Positions 8,143-15,900 of a DNA stretch of 64,000 nucleotides are shown piece after piece (the first letter of the stretch is position 1; each line of letters begins with the position of its first letter). The notes beneath the pieces are model-generated. The model made no database searches, was not told the origin of the DNA, and worked only from the letters and a program-made list of their open reading frames with translations. The stretch covers positions 186,001 to 250,000 of the forward strand of contig JAJFBE010000001.1 in the NCBI GenBank assembly GCA_020697255.1, written 5' to 3'. Both the position numbers and the translations under genes were made by a program. The DNA is from Burkholderiales bacterium. Lineage in GTDB: Bacteria > Pseudomonadota > Gammaproteobacteria > Burkholderiales > UBA11063.

Positions 8143-9459
8143 TTATACCATGCCTTTGCTAAAATCAAATTTAATCTGGTTAAATGCTCTTTTGGCACTT
8201 TCAATTGCCCCATCTATGTAGCCATACCACTCATTGGCTGTTTCAGTACCTATAAAATAAATATTTTTATTTGGCCTGGTTAAATATTTATATAAACCTG
8301 CATCTCCAATCCTGGGAGCACTAAAGTAACAACCTCTAGCGTATTTTTCCCCTCTCCAGTCTTTGCGATAAATTTTTACCGGAGTTAAAGCCTGCTTATT
8401 ATCAAAAAACTGTGATAATTGCAGTAAAATTTCTTCATCTGTATACTCTTTAGGATTGTCTTCTATATGCGGAATAAAAGAAATTATGGCAAAATAACCA
8501 TCCCCGGAGCCATCAAAACAAGCACTTATTGGCGACTGTGTAGAAAAACATGTACCCGTCAAACCTGCTTCTCGCCAAAAAGGCCTATCATATAGCACCA
8601 CAACTTTAGTAACGCATCCCATATGCATACCATTATATAAATGGGTGCGCCCTGGTTCTAATCCAGGATTAAATTTTATATTATTTATTAAATTTGCCGG
8701 AACTGCACAAACTACCAAATCTGCAATATAAACATTATTATCCTGGGTAATTACTTGATATTGACCATTTTCCTGATTTTTGACTTCAACTACACATTGA
8801 TTTAGCTTTACATCCAGGTCTTTAGTTAACTTAAGTGAAATCGTTTGTGCACCACCATTTATCCTAAACTCCTGCGCTGCATCTTTTATCTCTGATAAAC
8901 ACCTGATTCCACGGCCTTGCCGCAAAAAATATAACCAAAATAACATAGAAAGTTTATCTGGGTGAGTAGTAGTAATCCCGCCTATTAGAGTAAGAAAGTA
9001 GTCAATAATATCTGAATCTTTAATATTTTGTTTCAGCCATTTTTCTGCACTGATTTGATCCATCTCCAGAAAAAATTTATCTTCAAAATTTAAATCCCTA
9101 CTCCATTTTTCAAAAGTCTCGATTACCTCCAAACTCTTAACGTTGGTATCTTGCATAATTGTTGCTAAACCACCCGGTATAAGAGAACGGACCCCATTAA
9201 ATACTGAAACAGTACTGCCGCTGTCATACTGGGGAATCAGCTCTAAGCCAAGTTTCTTACATAATGCATAAACATTAGGTTGCTGAGTTGAAACCCATGA
9301 CCCACCCAAATCGACATTATCTACTGAGTAAGTACGGCCACCTACACGATCATGAGCTTCTAGTATAGTAACATTAAATCCTTCACGATCTAGTAAATAC
9401 CCACAATAAGATCCGGCAGCACCTGCTCCTATTACTATAACCTTGGCATTTCTGTTCAT
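8143..9459 (-). CDS. FAD-dependent amine oxidase family protein
   Basis: A 438-residue flavoprotein. The N-terminal Rossmann dinucleotide motif is VIVIGAGAAGSYCGYLL (residues 7-23), followed by the E-x-R-x-G-G-R segment (LEAHDRVGGRTYSVDNVDLGGSWV) that marks flavin-containing amine oxidases. The C-terminus has the second FAD contact, NIYFIGTETANEWYGYIDGAIESAKRA. The length is normal for the monoamine oxidase/phytoene-desaturase-like group. Ribosome site GGAAA precedes the ATG at 9459. It is the first gene of the minus-strand cluster with VOC, SRPBCC and isochorismatase-like genes. The amine substrate is unknown. Confidence 0.9.
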   Translation of the reverse strand: MNRNAKVIVIGAGAAGSYCGYLLDREGFNVTILEAHDRVGGRTYSVDNVDLGGSWVSTQQPNVYALCKKLGLELIPQYDSGSTVSVFNGVRSLIPGGLATIMQDTNVKSLEVIETFEKWSRDLNFEDKFFLEMDQISAEKWLKQNIKDSDIIDYFLTLIGGITTTHPDKLSMLFWLYFLRQGRGIRCLSEIKDAAQEFRINGGAQTISLKLTKDLDVKLNQCVVEVKNQENGQYQVITQDNNVYIADLVVCAVPANLINNIKFNPGLEPGRTHLYNGMHMGCVTKVVVLYDRPFWREAGLTGTCFSTQSPISACFDGSGDGYFAIISFIPHIEDNPKEYTDEEILLQLSQFFDNKQALTPVKIYRKDWRGEKYARGCYFSAPRIGDAGLYKYLTRPNKNIYFIGTETANEWYGYIDGAIESAKRAFNQIKFDFSKGMV

Positions 9460-9477
9460 TTTTTCCTATTTACTTTA

Positions 9478-9726
9478 TCAGTTAATAAAGATTTTACTTT
9501 GTGAATGGGATATTACCCAGCTTGCTATAAATTTAATTTGTTCATTTTTACCATTATTAGTTTGCACATTAATTCCATCCGGTATTGAACAATTTACTGC
9601 ACTATTCAATGCATCTTTGGATGAATAAGCTTGAGTTGTACTAAAAAATTTGATAATGAAGATTACTATGGCTATTAATATTAAGCATAATATTGTTATA
9701 AAGAATAACTGCATTGGATATTTCAT
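9478..9726 (-). CDS. Small single-pass membrane or secreted protein, 82 residues
   Basis: An 82-residue protein with one strong hydrophobic segment near the N-terminus (about residues 5-28, LFFITILCLILIAIVIFII), then a polar domain with a single cysteine (AVNCSIPDGINV). This fits an inner-membrane anchored protein or uncleaved signal-anchor with a periplasmic tail; the tail pattern (short extracytoplasmic domain with NCSIPDG) resembles small pilin-like or assembly proteins but is not diagnostic. It lies 18 bases upstream of the amine oxidase gene and 26 bases downstream of the 163-residue gene on the same strand. No function assigned. Confidence 0.5.
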   Translation of the reverse strand: MKYPMQLFFITILCLILIAIVIFIIKFFSTTQAYSSKDALNSAVNCSIPDGINVQTNNGKNEQIKFIASWVISHSQSKIFIN

Positions 9727-9752
9727 AAAAATTCTTTTCGATAATTTTTTAT

Positions 9753-10244
9753 CTAATGATTTTTGATAAGCTTTAATTGCATTTTATAATATGATGTTTG
9801 CAATGGCAACCATTTAGAGTGAATAATTGACATACCTAGTGTTAAAAACATGAGCCCATGTGTCCTAAATCTAAAAATAAATCTTTTCTTTTTAAAAAAT
9901 TCAAACTTAAATTTATAAATAACGTGTTTATTTTCAGTATAAGAAAACTCAAGCAGATTATTTTCATATTTATCTATATGAAGGGTAGCAGGATATTTCA
10001 TATTATCTATATAAAACTCTTCAATATAATTACCATCATTTTTTATTAAATATAGAAATTTGGCATCAGCTTCAAAGTAATCATAAGGGACTAAAATAAT
10101 AAAATAATCTTCAAATTCAAATGCAGTAACATCTGCTATAGCATCACCAAATAATAGCTTATTAATTGGCTTATCATCCAGATAGATTTTTATTTTACTA
10201 GAATCAGCCGCTTCTAGCCTTACTCTGTTAGTTGGCTTTAACAT
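9753..10244 (-). CDS. Hypothetical protein, 163 residues
   Basis: Not recognised. It is 163 residues, strand-rich and aromatic (EFEDYFIILVPYDYF, FEFFKKKRFIFRF), with no clear signal peptide; the C-terminus is basic. The ATG at 10244 overlaps the end of another short open frame (10228-10362), which suggests either translational coupling or the decay of an upstream gene. It stands at the head of a minus-strand run leading to the 82-residue membrane protein. No function can be given. Confidence 0.5.
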   Translation of the reverse strand: MLKPTNRVRLEAADSSKIKIYLDDKPINKLLFGDAIADVTAFEFEDYFIILVPYDYFEADAKFLYLIKNDGNYIEEFYIDNMKYPATLHIDKYENNLLEFSYTENKHVIYKFKFEFFKKKRFIFRFRTHGLMFLTLGMSIIHSKWLPLQTSYYKMQLKLIKNH

Positions 10245-10362
10245 TCTGAATTAATTCCTGGCTATTAATAATTGTAGCAATCCGGCTCATAGCTTGAATA
10301 TTTGAATTGTGTGGATCCAGGCTATGATTTGCGTATAAATCTTCAACAACTGATATAATATC
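10228..10362 (-). pseudogene. Remnant of an unrecognised coding region
   Basis: An open frame of 44 codons without an ATG at its head, reading DIISVVEDLYANHSLDPHNS and ending QELIQNVKAN. It has coding-like composition and overlaps the start of the 163-residue gene in another frame. A stop codon sits immediately upstream of it. It looks like the C-terminal remains of a lost gene. A short protein from its internal ATG (about 20 residues) is possible but not convincing. Confidence 0.3.
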
Positions 10363-10455
10363 TTAAAATAGTTTAATTGAAATAAAATATTTAGTACAGT
10401 ATTGTAAGCTATAACAGGTGCATTGCCAAGAAAATTATTATTCTGATAATAGCTC

Positions 10456-10480
10456 AATGCCTGGCTAAAAACCAGGCATT
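10456..10480 (-). terminator. Hairpin downstream of the aldo/keto reductase
   Basis: A perfect nine-base stem AATGCCTGG / CCAGGCATT around a seven-base loop, ten bases beyond the aldo/keto reductase stop. The T-run on the minus strand is weak, so it is a probable rather than certain intrinsic terminator. Confidence 0.5.
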
Positions 10481-10489
10481 AATACTCTA

Positions 10490-11464
10490 TTATTTATATT
10501 CAGGTGTAGCATGAGGTACATAATATTGTTCCAACGCTAAAATATCCTCTTTGGATAAGCTGATATCCAGGCATTTGGCATTATCTGATAGTTGTTCTAC
10601 AGATGTTGCGCCAATGATTGGCGCTACAACACCAGGTTTATTAAGTAGCCAGGATAAGGCGACCTGGGCAGTGGTGAAATTTTTTGATAAAGCTACTTCT
10701 TTTAATACTTCAATGATCTTATCATCGCTTTGCTTCGCTGATTCATATAGCCAAGATTTTACTTCATCTAATTCAGCCCTGCTGGTTTCACCTTTATTGG
10801 TAAGCTTGCCTCTGGCTAAAGGGCTCCATGGTGTCACGCCAACCCCTTCATTAATACAATAAGGTAGCATTTCCCGTTCCTCTTCCCGATTAATCAGGTT
10901 ATAATGGTTTTGCATACTAATAAATCGGGTCCAGCCATTTAGGGTGGCAATATACTGTGCTTTTACAAATTGCCAGGCGTGCATTGAAGATGCACCTATA
11001 TAACGCACCTTGCCCATTTTAACCAAATCATGCAACGCTTCCATTGTTTCTTCAATTGGTGTATCATAATCCCAGCGGTGAATAATATATAAATCTACAT
11101 AATCAGTTTGTAGCCGTTTTAAACTATCATCAATTTGCTGAAAAATTTCTTTACGTGACAAGCCGCCTGATAATGGAGAATCACTCATTTTATGAAATAC
11201 TTTTGTTGCTATTACCACATCCGACCTTGTTGTATACTGCTTTAGTGCATTGCCTAATATTTCTTCACTGGAGCCCAAGGAATAAACATTAGCCGTATCA
11301 AAAAAATTAATTCCCAGTTCAAGTGCCTTGCGAATGATCGGATTACTTTTATCAGACGTTAAGGTCCAGGCGTGAGCACCACGCGATGGTTCACCAAAAC
11401 TCATACAGCCAAGTGCCAAACGTGACACTTTCAAGCCGGAATTACCTAACATAGAATATTGCAC
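10490..11464 (-). CDS. Aldo/keto reductase
   Basis: A 324-residue NADPH-dependent oxidoreductase of the TIM-barrel aldo/keto reductase family. The tetrad is visible: Asp and Tyr in FFDTANVYSLGSSEE, Lys in VVIATKVFHK and His in YIIHRWDYDTP. The C-terminal cofactor segment KPGVVAPIIGATSVEQLSDN is also present. It resembles the YajO/Gcy subgroup that reduces small aldehydes and ketones. It stands alone, with about 210 bases of non-coding DNA upstream and a hairpin downstream. Confidence 0.92.
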   Translation of the reverse strand: MQYSMLGNSGLKVSRLALGCMSFGEPSRGAHAWTLTSDKSNPIIRKALELGINFFDTANVYSLGSSEEILGNALKQYTTRSDVVIATKVFHKMSDSPLSGGLSRKEIFQQIDDSLKRLQTDYVDLYIIHRWDYDTPIEETMEALHDLVKMGKVRYIGASSMHAWQFVKAQYIATLNGWTRFISMQNHYNLINREEEREMLPYCINEGVGVTPWSPLARGKLTNKGETSRAELDEVKSWLYESAKQSDDKIIEVLKEVALSKNFTTAQVALSWLLNKPGVVAPIIGATSVEQLSDNAKCLDISLSKEDILALEQYYVPHATPEYK

Positions 11465-11674
11465 AATATATCTCCTTAATGATTAATTTAAAAAAATATG
11501 TATCGATGGTTTTTTCCAAACTATAATAACAAAACATTATTCTAAGTTAAGTATAAATAATTTGCTATACGTATCAAATACGGAGCGACAAGCATATGCT
11601 CATTTTTAACTATTAGTAACGGACTGTAGTTTAAATATGTTGAATTATTTATTATAGAAAACGAAACTATATGT

Positions 11675-12667
11675 TCACGAATACACACTATTTATTTGCT
11701 TTTCCAGTATACTTAACCCAGTGATAATTTCATCAAAGCTGGGAGGCATTTTAAAAAAATAGTCATTCTCGATCATTAAATTGTAATCACTCTTTAATCC
11801 TGCAATTTCATCTGTAAATGGAACTAAATGAAAATTACCAGAAATGCACTTATCATAATTTGAATAACTATTTTTATAGAATGCGTTTTTTATCATCAAA
11901 ACATTTTCTAAGACTGCTTTGCCATTGATTGCAGAATCTCTATAATTTGAATTAGCCAATTGATAAAGATCATACCAATGCCTGGATAATCGATCCGGAG
12001 TATTAGCTAACCTACCACGGTGACATTCAACATGAATTAATGTAACTTTTTCCCAAAATGTTCTTTCCGGTGATAAAACACTTACTCTAATTTTTGAAGC
12101 CGTTCCATTTACCGTATCAATATAAGTATTAATATATTTTATTTCACTTGGCTCTATAGTATTTCTTGCTCCAAATTCAAGTTTAATATAATTTAATGTA
12201 TACTTTGACTCTTCTAAAATTGAGGTATAATTAAATAATATAACTTCACCATTTTTCAAGCTAAACCCACCAGACATCTTAGCAAACTCAGCTTTATACT
12301 GGGCGTTTAGATATGGGACAATAATTTCTGCTAAATAAGTAGCCAACTTACTTTTTAAAGTCTCTGATAAATTTTTAAGCTTACTATTTGAAATATTTTT
12401 AAAATCAATATGATCAATAAACTGAGTATAGTCTATTGTAATATCAATATCTTCAGAGTATCTATCTATCACCTCATATACTTTGGATAATGTTGTACCA
12501 CCTTTAAATACAAACTTATTACCTTTATAAGCAAAAAGTTTCTCCAGACTCCAACACATCCAAAAATCTTTTTCTATATTGAACTGATCAATTTGTAATA
12601 TACTTCTACCAATATCTAATAAATTTAACTGAGCAGAACCCTCTAATTGTAAAAATGCTTTATTCAC
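11675..12667 (-). CDS. AbiEii/AbiGii-family nucleotidyltransferase toxin
   Basis: A 330-residue protein of the AbiEii nucleotidyltransferase family. The signature FKGGTTLSKVYEVIDRYSEDIDITID (about residues 53-80) contains the GG, the S/T and the paired acidic metal ligands D-I-D. A downstream R-x-R-VSVLSPERTFWEKVTLIH motif (around residue 200) is typical. AbiEii toxins block growth by modifying tRNA 3' ends in the studied members. It overlaps the upstream DUF6088 gene by four bases (ATGA type), the standard antitoxin-toxin coupling. It lies next to the conjugation operon and may act in element maintenance or phage defence. Confidence 0.88.
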   Translation of the reverse strand: MNKAFLQLEGSAQLNLLDIGRSILQIDQFNIEKDFWMCWSLEKLFAYKGNKFVFKGGTTLSKVYEVIDRYSEDIDITIDYTQFIDHIDFKNISNSKLKNLSETLKSKLATYLAEIIVPYLNAQYKAEFAKMSGGFSLKNGEVILFNYTSILEESKYTLNYIKLEFGARNTIEPSEIKYINTYIDTVNGTASKIRVSVLSPERTFWEKVTLIHVECHRGRLANTPDRLSRHWYDLYQLANSNYRDSAINGKAVLENVLMIKNAFYKNSYSNYDKCISGNFHLVPFTDEIAGLKSDYNLMIENDYFFKMPPSFDEIITGLSILEKQINSVYS

Positions 12668-13263
12668 GATAAAGTCTCATAATATTTATTTAATACAACC
12701 ATAACCCAAGTTGGCATTTGATGCAAATAGTGTTTCATTTCCAACAATGTTTCTACACCTAATTTGGATTCAACCTGTTTCAATGCATTAATTGTAAACT
12801 GCTCCTTACCCAATGAATAAGCAGCGCTGAGAATCAGCTCAAGAATGGGGTGAGATTTATTTGCATATTTACGATTAATATGATGCAAATTTATTTTATA
12901 ATTTCCAAATTGCACTACTTTCTTTCTACCGGTCCAATAATAAGCCTCTTTCATCTGGCACTGGGTCGATATGCCAAGCTGGTTAACCGCCATTGTACCT
13001 GCCTTTACTACAGTTTCATGACTAACCTGCTCAATACACTTAATTAAAGGAGCATGCGTACGAATAAACTTTATGCCATTATAAGTTTCGTACTTAGCAT
13101 AAATGCCTTTTTCAATTCGAATAAGTTTACCGCTTTTAGTCAATCTAGATAAAGTTTTACGTACACTTTCCCAACTTCCAAGCGATTTTAATGATTCAGT
13201 TGTAAACGGATCACCATTTGGAATTTTTTCAATTGCCTGATAAACTAATTGTGCTGTACTCAT
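12664..13263 (-). CDS. DUF6088 / AbiEi-like antitoxin
   Basis: A 199-residue protein with an N-terminal winged helix (DPFTTESLKSLGSWESVRKT followed by LSRLTKSGKLIRIEKGIYAK), as in AbiEi-like transcriptional antitoxins of the DUF6088 group. The start at 13263 (MSTAQLVYQAIEKIPNG) fits the family; a longer frame opens at 13302. It overlaps the toxin gene by four bases. Such antitoxins usually bind inverted repeats in their own promoter, but only a short AT-rich stretch precedes the gene and I see no clear repeat there. Confidence 0.85.
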   Translation of the reverse strand: MSTAQLVYQAIEKIPNGDPFTTESLKSLGSWESVRKTLSRLTKSGKLIRIEKGIYAKYETYNGIKFIRTHAPLIKCIEQVSHETVVKAGTMAVNQLGISTQCQMKEAYYWTGRKKVVQFGNYKINLHHINRKYANKSHPILELILSAAYSLGKEQFTINALKQVESKLGVETLLEMKHYLHQMPTWVMVVLNKYYETLS

Positions 13264-13332
13264 AATGAAATCCCCAAACTCATATATGTCACATTTTAAC
13301 ATATTTTTGTGACGCCAGTAATAGAAAATTCA

Positions 13333-14133
13333 TTACGTATCTAGCGCCGCTATCAGTCTTTGTTTTGCAGCTTCTGAAAGTATGGAGTTTTTATCAAGCC
13401 TGGTTTTTGTATACAACTCAAGGCTACCCTCTTGCTTCAACTGCCTGATAATCGCTTTTTCTATTTTGCTTGCTCCCTGATGACTACGTAATAATTTATC
13501 TAGCTGCGTCTCCAGGGTAAATTCATTCTTTAATGGCAATATAATTTTACTGATATCGTAGTTTACTCCTTGCAATAAAGTTTTAAATGCTTCATCACGG
13601 GTAATATGCAATTGTAAAATATTATAAACCAGAGTTTGATCATCCATTTGCCCTGCTTCAAACTGTTTAAAACAATCTTCAATCGCAATATTTTTTATTA
13701 TTAACTGCAACTCTTCTTTATCTGCAAAAGGTAATACCCTATATGTATTATTGTCATTGCCAATACAAATAACCGCAATTTTAGGCTGCCCAATTTCATT
13801 ATAAAATGCCCTTACCGTATTGTGTTGTAAGTTCGAATAACATAAATTTTCTACCTTGAGTTTATACATGAATGAATAACTTGCAACTTGAGTTATAATC
13901 CTGGAACGAACTCCTGAAGTAATGTCCGGATTAAATGCTAAGGCATTAAATACTCCCTCTAAACTGTACCCAAGGTAACCATCAATTTTTGTTGTCAATT
14001 CTTCTTCAGATAAATCAAGATTTTGTAAAACAGCCACTCTCTTCATGGTAAAAGTAGCTCTTTCCTGTGCCCTTTGTGGTGTATCTATACTAAATTTTTG
14101 CCTGGCTTGGCTAAATAATTGTGATAATTCCAT
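13333..14133 (-). CDS. Hypothetical protein at the end of the conjugation operon
   Basis: A 266-residue soluble protein I do not recognise. It is helix-rich at the N-terminus (SQLFSQARQKFSIDTPQRAQERATFTMKR) and C-terminus (LRSHQGASKIEKAIIRQLKQ), with a central alpha/beta part reading NEIGQPKIAVICIGNDNNTY. It starts 13 bases after the TraF-like gene with a good ribosome site (AGGGGAT), so it is the last gene of the VirB5-VirB1-TraF transcription unit. A role in the conjugation machinery is inferred only from this position. Confidence 0.6.
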   Translation of the reverse strand: MELSQLFSQARQKFSIDTPQRAQERATFTMKRVAVLQNLDLSEEELTTKIDGYLGYSLEGVFNALAFNPDITSGVRSRIITQVASYSFMYKLKVENLCYSNLQHNTVRAFYNEIGQPKIAVICIGNDNNTYRVLPFADKEELQLIIKNIAIEDCFKQFEAGQMDDQTLVYNILQLHITRDEAFKTLLQGVNYDISKIILPLKNEFTLETQLDKLLRSHQGASKIEKAIIRQLKQEGSLELYTKTRLDKNSILSEAAKQRLIAALDT

Positions 14134-14146
14134 TTAACTATATCCC

Positions 14147-14692
14147 CTAAAAACTGATCCAAACTGCCTTTTTGCCAATTTCGCGATCATTTACTACTCC
14201 AAAATATCGCGAATCATATGAGCTTTGTCCATGTCCATATAACCAATACTCATTGGGAGCTAATTTATAAGACAACCCAACCGATAATCGTTTTAATTGT
14301 ATGCCTTTATAGGATTCAATTCCTTTACTATCGGGGAGCAGCTTGTTATTTACCATAATACCCAAATTAGTTATTTGTATTAAATCTTCAGGGCCTGCTA
14401 TTACTTCCTTTAATAATGCCATATTGCCTTTTTTACAATTACCAGTTGGCTTTAAACCTATTTTAATCATAATATTTATAAATTCCTGATGGTACTCATC
14501 AAGACAAATTTGATATATTCCCCCTACCTTGATACTTGCAGGATATAATAAATAATATCCAGGTCTCTCTGAGGTTGTTGAATTATATGTATATTGTACA
14601 ATGCCGCTTATGTACTGCCCAATAAGTATTAATGTAACAATATAAATAAGCGTTAATGCCAGGTATCTAATAAAACGAAGCTGCTGTACCAT
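14147..14692 (-). CDS. traF: TraF-like S26 family signal peptidase
   Basis: A 181-residue membrane peptidase. After one N-terminal membrane segment (LRFIRYLALTLIYIVTLILI) comes the Ser motif TTSERPGYYLLYP and the Lys motif MALLKEVIAGPEDLI, which are the catalytic dyad of S26 peptidases. SYDSRYFGVV near the end is the conserved D-S-R-Y-x-G box. ATG at 14692 is chosen for its CAGGAC ribosome site; the frame is open further upstream inside virB1. In RP4, TraF trims and cyclises the TrbC pilin, and a VirB2/TrbC pilin is present here at 62.1-62.5 kb, so the same role is likely. Confidence 0.85.
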   Translation of the reverse strand: MVQQLRFIRYLALTLIYIVTLILIGQYISGIVQYTYNSTTSERPGYYLLYPASIKVGGIYQICLDEYHQEFINIMIKIGLKPTGNCKKGNMALLKEVIAGPEDLIQITNLGIMVNNKLLPDSKGIESYKGIQLKRLSVGLSYKLAPNEYWLYGHGQSSYDSRYFGVVNDREIGKKAVWISF

Positions 14693-15242
14693 TTTTGGGT
14701 CCTGCATATAATAATGATTTACTTCTTTGCGGGTTTTGTAACTGAATAACCCGATTGGTCGCAATCTCAGTAGATTTGCCATAATTTGCCTGCCAGGCAT
14801 TTCTATATACCTTTTGCACATACCCATTATAAATCCCGCTTCTATAATTTCCTGTATTGTAAGCCGATATAGTTTTAACCAGGGCTTCATTATCTGAGCG
14901 GGATGCACTCCTTGCCTTAAAATAGCTTTTCTTTAAAACATTACTTGCCAGTTTTAAATTGATACATGGATCTAGTGCATCTATAGCCCTATATCCATAT
15001 TTATGAATATTTTTTATATTAATCTGTGCAAGCCCAACATCAAAATTATAATTATGTTCCTCAAGATACTTAACCCAGCTACGTGCTTGTACCTCAGATA
15101 AAGGCTGGTATCTTAATTTATGACCGCCATTTAATCCGATGGCTAATGGATTGCCTTTACTCTCGGTCTGGATAATGGCCTGCATAGTACTTTGTGCAAC
15201 CTGTGGCGCACATTGGTATATATATTGTGGAATATCAATCAT
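14667..15242 (-). CDS. virB1: VirB1-like lytic transglycosylase
   Basis: A 191-residue SLT-fold protein. The catalytic Glu is in AIIQTESKGNPLAIG (around residue 27), followed by DVGLAQIN and ALVKTISAYNTGN, the other two blocks of VirB1/IagB-type transglycosylases. It lacks a visible signal peptide: the domain starts almost at residue 1, so export is unexplained. It overlaps the TraF start by about 26 bases and follows the outer-membrane protein by 13 bases. It opens peptidoglycan for assembly of the secretion channel or pilus. In R64-type pilus clusters the equivalent is PilT. Confidence 0.85.
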   Translation of the reverse strand: MIDIPQYIYQCAPQVAQSTMQAIIQTESKGNPLAIGLNGGHKLRYQPLSEVQARSWVKYLEEHNYNFDVGLAQINIKNIHKYGYRAIDALDPCINLKLASNVLKKSYFKARSASRSDNEALVKTISAYNTGNYRSGIYNGYVQKVYRNAWQANYGKSTEIATNRVIQLQNPQRSKSLLYAGPKNGTAASFY

Positions 15243-15255
15243 GGCAAATTAATCC

Positions 15256-15897
15256 CTAAAAATGAAAGTTTATTCCGGCTTCAAAAGTCTGTCCGGTCCA
15301 GGATGCTATATTTTGCGAACCGCTATTTATACTAACCGGAAATAATAAACCATTGGCAATCCATTCCAGGCGCAATGAGGTATGCGCTCCCAGATTATAT
15401 TTAATCCCGGCACCCAATACATCAGCAAAGTTACTCCCGGATGGCTGAAAATTGGCTTGACCACAACTGCATCCACTGGATGAACTATTACTGATCCAAT
15501 CATACGCAATACCTACTCTACCTAAAACACTTAGTTTGGTTTGTGATATTGGCAAATAAGCAATATAAGAAAAATCCAGGGCTGTTGTATTAGTTGACAT
15601 ACTTCCATTACCACTTGGATATGGGGAATTCGAAGTAAAATAATGGCTGGGGCTTAATTCAAACCCATAATATTTATTTACGCTATACCCAAAATTTAAC
15701 CTACCCAAGAACGTCCACTGCGGGCTGTATAACTGTGCTCCATTGGCATTTATATTAAAAGCACTTGCCTGATAATTAATTATCTGGTTTGCCGCACCCA
15801 GATCAACTCCCACATAAGGACCAGATGAAACTGTAGCATATGAATATCCACTCAAACCCAATATCAATATAGAACTTAAACTTAATCTATTATTCAT
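15256..15897 (-). CDS. Outer-membrane beta-barrel protein
   Basis: A 213-residue protein with a signal peptide (NNRLSLSSILILGLSGYSYA) and alternating strands typical of an eight-strand porin-like barrel (YVGVDLGAAN, FLGRLNFGYSV, ELSPSHYF, VLGRVGIAYDW, SLRLEWIANG). It ends in FEAGINFHF, the terminal aromatic signature read by the BAM machine. A CSCGQAN insertion holds two cysteines. It sits inside the conjugation operon between VirB11 and VirB1, and its ribosome site lies in the end of virB11. It may replace another surface component of the channel, or serve surface exclusion or contact; this is inference. Confidence 0.8.
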   Translation of the reverse strand: MNNRLSLSSILILGLSGYSYATVSSGPYVGVDLGAANQIINYQASAFNINANGAQLYSPQWTFLGRLNFGYSVNKYYGFELSPSHYFTSNSPYPSGNGSMSTNTTALDFSYIAYLPISQTKLSVLGRVGIAYDWISNSSSSGCSCGQANFQPSGSNFADVLGAGIKYNLGAHTSLRLEWIANGLLFPVSINSGSQNIASWTGQTFEAGINFHF

Positions 15898-15900
15898 TAT

